DNA of 64,000 nucleotides from Sphingomonas colocasiae (GTDB lineage: Bacteria > Pseudomonadota > Alphaproteobacteria > Sphingomonadales > Sphingomonadaceae). Every line of letters begins with the position of its first letter. The first letter of the stretch is position 1. The translations under genes were made by a program, and so were the position numbers. Shown piece after piece: positions 59,523 through 64,000 of the stretch. The notes under the pieces are model-generated. The model ran no database searches, had not been told where the DNA came from, and worked only from the letters and a program-made list of their open reading frames with translations. The stretch lies in contig NZ_JAINVV010000014.1 in assembly GCF_019880585.1 (NCBI RefSeq), positions 124,001 through 188,000 of the forward strand, in the 5' to 3' direction.

Positions 59523-61196
59523 ATGAACCCCTGGTCGACCGCGTGCCTAGACTGGGAACAGCGGCTCACGGAGGGCACCTCGCTGGTGCCGACGCTACCG
59601 TTGTTCAAGGAAGAGGCGGCGCGGGCGCTCCGCGTCTTCAAGCGGTTGCGGATCCCCGACGTGATCGGGAAGCCACGGATGGCCGATGCGTGCGGCCCAT
59701 GGTTCTTCCCGATCGTGGAAGCCTTGCTCGGATCATACGATCCGGAAACGAACCGGCGGATGATTCAGGAGCTGTTCCTGCTCATCCCCAAGGGCAATTC
59801 GAAGTCGAGTACCGGTGGCGCGCTGATGCTCACCGCGACGATCGTCAATCGGCGACCGGAAGCGGAGTTCAACATCATCGCACCAACCATCCAGGTTGCG
59901 AACATCGCCTTCAAACAGGCGATGAACACGATCCTTTCGGATCCGGAACTGGAGAAGCTGTTCCAGATCCAGCGTCATGTCCGGACGATCACGCACCGGA
60001 CGCTAGGGACGCAGCTGCAAATCAAAGCAGCTGACACCGATGTGGTTACGGGCGGGAAGCCAGTCGGCACGCTGATCGACGAAACGCACGTGTTCGCCAA
60101 GAAGGCGAACGCGGCCGATATCTTCGTCGAACTCCGCGGTGCCCTGGCGAAGCGTCCGGACGGTTTCCTGATCCAGACGACGACGCAATCGAAGGATCCG
60201 CCGTCCGGAGTGTTCAAGACCGAGCTGGCGAACGCCCGCGACGTCCGCGACGGCAAGATCGATCTGCCGCTGCTGCCTATCCTCTACGAGTTCCCCGAAA
60301 AGGTGCTTGAGGGGCATCTCTGGAAGGAACGGCGCTACTGGCCCATGGTCAATCCGAACCTTGGCCGGTCGGTTGACGAACCCTTCCTAGAGCGCGAGCT
60401 GCGCAAGGCCGAACGTGACGGCGCGGAACAGCTCTTGCTCATAGCGTCGCAGCACTTCAACGTCGAGATCGGGCTCCGGCTGCGATCCGACGGTTGGAGA
60501 GGCGCCGATTATTGGGAGGGTGCCGCTGATAGGGAGCTTAGCCTCGATCAGCTGCTGGCGCGCTGTGAAGTGGTGGTGGCGGGCGTCGACGGCGGGGGGT
60601 TAGATGACCTGTTCGCGCTGTGCATCGCTGGTCGCGAACGCGATACGAACAAGTGGCTCTATTGGGTGCGCGCCTGGGTGCAGCCGGAAGTCATCGGCCT
60701 GCGCCCTGAAATCGCCGAACTGCTGCGCGACTTTGTGGATGACGGTGACCTGATCGAGTGCAAGCACGTCGAGCAGGATATCGAGGAAATCGCCGCGATC
60801 ATCGAACGGGTGAACGACATGGGTCTGTTCCCCGATAAGGCGGCGATCGGGCTCGACCCGCAGGGCGTCGGCGTATTGGTCGATGCGCTCGATGGGATCG
60901 GCATCACCGAGGAACAGCGCGTCGCGATCGGGCAGGGTTATCGCCTGTCGTCGGCAGTGTGGTCACTTGAACGGAAGTTGAAAGACAAAGTGGCGGTCCA
61001 TGGTGGGCAGCCGCTGGCGGCCTGGTGCGTCGGGAACGCGAAGGCAGAGCAAAGGGGTAACGCTGTGGTCATCGACAAGCAGGTTGCCGGAAAGGCGAAA
61101 ATCGATCCGCTGATCGCGATCTTCAACGCCACGAAGCTGCTGGAGCGCAACCCTGAAGCCGCCGGCATTATCGACGGCGAGTTGATGATCCTCTGA
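59523..61196 (+). CDS. Terminase large subunit (HK97 type, Phage_Term_1)
   Basis: A 557-residue packaging motor. ATPase Walker A IPKGNSKSSTGG (PKGNSKS 89-95), Walker B TLIDETHVF near residue 190 and the coupling segment TTTQSKDPPSG; C-terminal RNase H-like nuclease with VVVAGVDGGGLDD (first metal Asp) and PQGVGVLVDAL. It packages DNA into the prohead through the portal. Starts 3 bases after the small subunit stop; no frameshift seen. Confidence 0.92.
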   Translation: MNPWSTACLDWEQRLTEGTSLVPTLPLFKEEAARALRVFKRLRIPDVIGKPRMADACGPWFFPIVEALLGSYDPETNRRMIQELFLLIPKGNSKSSTGGALMLTATIVNRRPEAEFNIIAPTIQVANIAFKQAMNTILSDPELEKLFQIQRHVRTITHRTLGTQLQIKAADTDVVTGGKPVGTLIDETHVFAKKANAADIFVELRGALAKRPDGFLIQTTTQSKDPPSGVFKTELANARDVRDGKIDLPLLPILYEFPEKVLEGHLWKERRYWPMVNPNLGRSVDEPFLERELRKAERDGAEQLLLIASQHFNVEIGLRLRSDGWRGADYWEGAADRELSLDQLLARCEVVVAGVDGGGLDDLFALCIAGRERDTNKWLYWVRAWVQPEVIGLRPEIAELLRDFVDDGDLIECKHVEQDIEEIAAIIERVNDMGLFPDKAAIGLDPQGVGVLVDALDGIGITEEQRVAIGQGYRLSSAVWSLERKLKDKVAVHGGQPLAAWCVGNAKAEQRGNAVVIDKQVAGKAKIDPLIAIFNATKLLERNPEAAGIIDGELMIL

Positions 61197-61197
61197 T

Positions 61198-62508
61198 ATG
61201 CCGGGCAGCGTCATGACAGCAGAGCAGTACCGCCGGAACGGTATCAGCTCGACAGGCAGCGCGCCCTCTGTTTCGACCGGCTATACGCCCATGGCTTCGG
61301 TGCCTGATGGCGGTATCCTGATCTCTTCGTCATCGGAACTGGAAGAAGCGCTTCGCACCGGTAGCACGACGGCTTCGGGCGAAGTCGTGAACGCCGAAAC
61401 GGCGATGCGGGTCGCGACGGTATTCGGGTGTGTGCGGATCCGCAGCAGCGCGGTCGCGACGACGCCGATCAAGTTGATGCGCCGCGTCGATGCGCGGACG
61501 CGCGAAGATGCGGACGATCTGGAGCTTTGGTCGGTGCTGACCCGGCGGCCGAACAAGTGGCAGAAACCCGCCGTGTTTAAGCGGATGATGCAGGCGCATG
61601 TCTTGCTGCGCGGTAACGCCTATGCGGCGATCGTCCGGGGCGCACTCGGCGGGGTGCAGGCGCTGATCCCGCTCCATCCCGATCGGGTGGACGTGAAACA
61701 GCGCGAAGATCTGTCGCTGGAATATACCTGGACCCGGAAGGACGGGCGCCAGGTCAAGTTCGACCAGCGCGATGTCTTGCACCTGCTCAACCTGACGCTG
61801 GATGGCGTTCGGGGTGTTACGCCGCTGGCCTATGCCCGAGAGACGATCGGCCAGGCGATCGCCATGGAGCGGCATGGCTCCAACGTGTTCAAGAACGGCG
61901 CGCAGGTCAGCGGCGCGCTGACCACAACGCAGAAATTGAGCCCCGAAGCGCGCGACAGGCTTCAGGAATCGGCCGATCGCTATCGCAGCGGCGGCGAGAA
62001 TGCGGGGCGTATCATCGTGCTGGAGCAAGGGCTCGATTACAAGGCGATTGCGCTCAACCAGGAAGACGCGGAGTGGATCGAGAGCAAGAAGCTGTCGCGC
62101 TCCGAAATCTGCATGTTCTTCGGCGTGCCGCCGTCGATGATCGGGGACAATAGCGGATCGGACTCTAATTGGGGCACCGGGCTGGAGCAAAAGGCCACCG
62201 CGTTCCGGATCTACTGCCTCGAAGACGATTACGTCATGTGGGAGGAGGCGCTGACCGCCGACTGCGTCGACGATCTGAAGGTCTATGCCCGATTTAACCG
62301 CAATGCCGTAGCGCGAGCGGACATGAAGACGCGCTGGGCAAGCTATATCGCGGCACTGCAATGGGGCGTCTACAGCCCCAACGAAGTTCGCGCGCTGGAG
62401 GATGAAAACCCCCGCGAGGGCGGCGACATTTACTATCCGCCGCCGAACACCGCCGGAAAGACCGGCCTTGACGACAATGACGACGAAAAGGAACCGAAAG
62501 ATGCGTAA
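61198..62508 (+). CDS. Portal protein (HK97 family)
   Basis: A 436-residue portal: VNAETAMRVATVFGCVRIRS, WQKPAVFKRMMQAHVLLRGN, QDVLHLLNLTLDG, YARETIGQAIAMERHGSNVF and FFGVPPSMIGDNSGSDSNWG are the characteristic blocks. Forms the dodecameric DNA channel. ATG 61198 is 1 base after the terminase stop (TGA at 61194-61196 and ATG at 61198). Its stop overlaps the protease gene by 8 bases. Confidence 0.93.
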   Translation: MPGSVMTAEQYRRNGISSTGSAPSVSTGYTPMASVPDGGILISSSSELEEALRTGSTTASGEVVNAETAMRVATVFGCVRIRSSAVATTPIKLMRRVDARTREDADDLELWSVLTRRPNKWQKPAVFKRMMQAHVLLRGNAYAAIVRGALGGVQALIPLHPDRVDVKQREDLSLEYTWTRKDGRQVKFDQRDVLHLLNLTLDGVRGVTPLAYARETIGQAIAMERHGSNVFKNGAQVSGALTTTQKLSPEARDRLQESADRYRSGGENAGRIIVLEQGLDYKAIALNQEDAEWIESKKLSRSEICMFFGVPPSMIGDNSGSDSNWGTGLEQKATAFRIYCLEDDYVMWEEALTADCVDDLKVYARFNRNAVARADMKTRWASYIAALQWGVYSPNEVRALEDENPREGGDIYYPPPNTAGKTGLDDNDDEKEPKDA

Positions 62509-63385
62509 TCATGCCCGCGTCTACGCGATGGCGCGCCCGGCCGCGTTGCCGGTTCCCGGCGACCGCCGCGTTTCCGCTTTCACGAAGCCCGATGTCTTCC
62601 AGCGCTGGGGCGAGGACGCCGCCGGCGTCCGGCCGCATGCCGTCGCCCAAGGTGACAATGTCATCACCATGTTCGACGTGATCGGCGAGGATTGGTGGAC
62701 GGGCGGCGGCATCACCGCGAAAAAGGTTTCCGCCCAGCTGCGCGCGATCGGCGATCGTCCGGTCGAGATCCAGATCAATTCCGCCGGCGGCGACATGTTC
62801 GAAGGGATCGCGATCTACAACGTGCTGCGCGAGCATCCGCAGGATATCACGGTGAAGGTGATGGGCATGGCGGCGTCGGCCGCGTCGATCATCGCCATGG
62901 CCGGCGACACGATCGAGATCGGCGCGGCCAGCTTCATCATGATCCATAATTGCTGGGTGCTCGCAATCGGCAATCGGCACGACATGGCGGAAACCGCCGA
63001 ATGGCTGACGCCGTTCGACCAGGCCATGGTGGACGTGTATTCCGCCCGCACCGGCGCCGACGCGAAAGAGGTAGCGCGCTGGATGGACGCGGAAACGTGG
63101 ATGTCCGGATCCACCGCGATCGAGCGCGGCTTCGCCGATGCGATGCTGGCTGCCGATCAGGTCACGACCGACGACGCGGCGAAATCGAAGGATCGCGAAG
63201 TCAACGAGCTGCGCGCTCTAGAGCTGACGCTGGTCGCGGCCGGCCGCAGCCGCACCGAAGCGCGCGCGACCATCAACAAGATCAAGGGCACGCCCGGCGC
63301 TGCTCACGATGCCGGCACGCCTGGCGCTGCCGATCCGGGTCTGACCAGCGCCCTCGCTGGTCTGCTCGCCACCCTGAAAAGCTAA
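62501..63385 (+). CDS. Head maturation protease, ClpP-like (S14)
   Basis: A 294-residue protease from ATG 62501, preceded by AAGGA. Catalytic Ser126 in MGMAASAASIIAM and His149 in FIMIHNCWVLAIGNRHDM; QINSAGGDMFEGIAIYN is the usual ClpP-like block. It cuts the capsid delta domain and itself during prohead maturation. The C-terminal 70 residues are Gly/Pro/Ala-rich and variable. The capsid gene follows 16 bases later. Confidence 0.92.
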   Translation: MRNHARVYAMARPAALPVPGDRRVSAFTKPDVFQRWGEDAAGVRPHAVAQGDNVITMFDVIGEDWWTGGGITAKKVSAQLRAIGDRPVEIQINSAGGDMFEGIAIYNVLREHPQDITVKVMGMAASAASIIAMAGDTIEIGAASFIMIHNCWVLAIGNRHDMAETAEWLTPFDQAMVDVYSARTGADAKEVARWMDAETWMSGSTAIERGFADAMLAADQVTTDDAAKSKDREVNELRALELTLVAAGRSRTEARATINKIKGTPGAAHDAGTPGAADPGLTSALAGLLATLKS

Positions 63386-63401
63386 AGCCAAGGAGCTTAA
63401 C

Positions 63402-64000
63402 ATGAAGAAGGTTGCCACCGTCGCGATCATCGCGGCGTCGACGGCGCTCGCCACTATGCCGCGAGCGGTTTCCGCAATGCCGATGGCCAAGTCCGACGAT
63501 CCGATCGACTTGATCAAAAGCATCCAGACCACGTTCGAGTCGTTCAAGGAAGCCAACGATCAGGCGCTCAAGAGCAAGGTCGATGACGCTGTGCTCAACG
63601 AGAAGATCGATAAGATCAACGCCGATCTGACCACCCTGACAAAGGCCCTGGACGCTGCCAACGTCGCGCTCGCCGCTGCAAAGATCGGCGGCGCTCCGGA
63701 CGGAATCTCGCCCGAAGCGGCAGAACATTCCAGCGTTTTCAATACGTGGTTCCGCAAGGGCGATCGGGCGATCGACGCCGATCTGAAGGATCTGTCGATC
63801 AAAGCCGAGCTGACCACCCAGTCCGATCCCGATGGCGGCTATGTCGTGCCGATCGAAATGGAGCGGGGCATCGAGCGCGTTCTGGGTACCGTTTCGGCCA
63901 TGCGGGGGATGGCCCGCGTCATCCGGATCGGGACCAGCGGTTACAAGAAGCTGGTCAATGTCGGTGGAGCGACCTCGGGCTGGGTTGGCGAGGAAGACGC
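63402..64000 (+). CDS. Major capsid protein, HK97 fold (N-terminal part, runs off the right edge)
   Basis: About 199 codons visible from ATG 63402 with AAGGAG six bases ahead. After an N-terminal stretch, a charged helical delta domain (about 30-100, DPIDLIKSIQTTFESFKEAN, VLNEKIDKINADLTTLTKAL) precedes the E-loop/N-arm region (TQSDPDGGYVVPIEMERGIE, VSAMRGMARVIRIGTSGY), as in HK97-like capsids. The very N terminus, MKKVATVAIIAASTALA, resembles a Sec signal peptide, which is unusual for a capsid protein. The gene is incomplete here. Confidence 0.9.
   Translation, partial: MKKVATVAIIAASTALATMPRAVSAMPMAKSDDPIDLIKSIQTTFESFKEANDQALKSKVDDAVLNEKIDKINADLTTLTKALDAANVALAAAKIGGAPDGISPEAAEHSSVFNTWFRKGDRAIDADLKDLSIKAELTTQSDPDGGYVVPIEMERGIERVLGTVSAMRGMARVIRIGTSGYKKLVNVGGATSGWVGEED

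Overview
The window is GC-rich alphaproteobacterial DNA, most likely from a Sphingomonas or a close sphingomonad. The host genes are CtrA and its small inhibitor SciP (DUF1153), MurA, MnmA, LepA, ArfB, several TonB-dependent receptors and a LytS/LytTR-type two-component pair. GANTC sites and a perfect TTAA-N7-TTAA CtrA box sit in front of ctrA. The species call is inference from gene content and style; no rRNA gene is present.

Host chromosome, 1-40723. The left edge cuts a GAF-type free methionine-R-sulfoxide reductase. Then come arfB, an RluA-like pseudouridine synthase, a lipoprotein, wrbA, a pirin with a divergent LysR regulator, ctrA (with its promoter elements and a strong terminator), mnmA, a DUF2721 protein, a Crp/Fnr regulator, murA, DUF445, an RND efflux pair, two GlsB-type membrane proteins around a SIMPL protein, sciP, a tiny transcription unit carrying a perfect copy of the 16S rRNA 3' tail (as its reverse complement, a maximal Shine-Dalgarno), an MHS-type transporter, a secreted nuclease, a LytS/LytTR pair, a DUF2946/TonB receptor/PepSY metal-uptake cluster, an HD protein, a large TonB receptor with tandem operator-like repeats, lepA, a CsgG/HfaB-like protein, a YVTN propeller, a CocE/NonD hydrolase, nadR-pnuC, and a ferredoxin-NADP reductase.

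Prophage, 40724 to beyond the right edge. A tRNA-Pro(CGG) gene ends 16 bases from a convergent tyrosine integrase, so the element is integrated at the tRNA 3' end. A leftward operon (six small genes, xis, int) and a rightward operon are separated by a repressor/Cro-like switch. Four copies of a 15-bp operator, TTACG-N5-YGTAA, flank the repressor: two over the leftward promoter and two over the rightward one. The rightward early operon is a chain of small genes joined by ATGA, GTGA or TGATG overlaps. It includes a DUF5131 (Gp37/Gp68) protein, an 891-residue helicase-methyltransferase fusion, a Lar-like zinc-ribbon protein and SSB. After it come a Prim-Pol/SF3 primase-helicase, a DUF6362-type putative late regulator, and a late module in HK97 order: HNH nuclease, small and large terminase, portal, ClpP-like protease and the start of the major capsid gene. 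The right attachment site, tail and lysis genes lie outside the window.

The most unusual items are the helicase-methyltransferase/DUF5131/Lar-like block (a possible compact anti-restriction or DNA-modification module), the four-operator switch with a nearly leaderless cro, the 181-base xis/int overlap that begins exactly where the Xis HTH domain ends, the signal-peptide-like N terminus of the capsid protein, and the 16S-tail-mimicking micro-ORF unit at 18560-18790.
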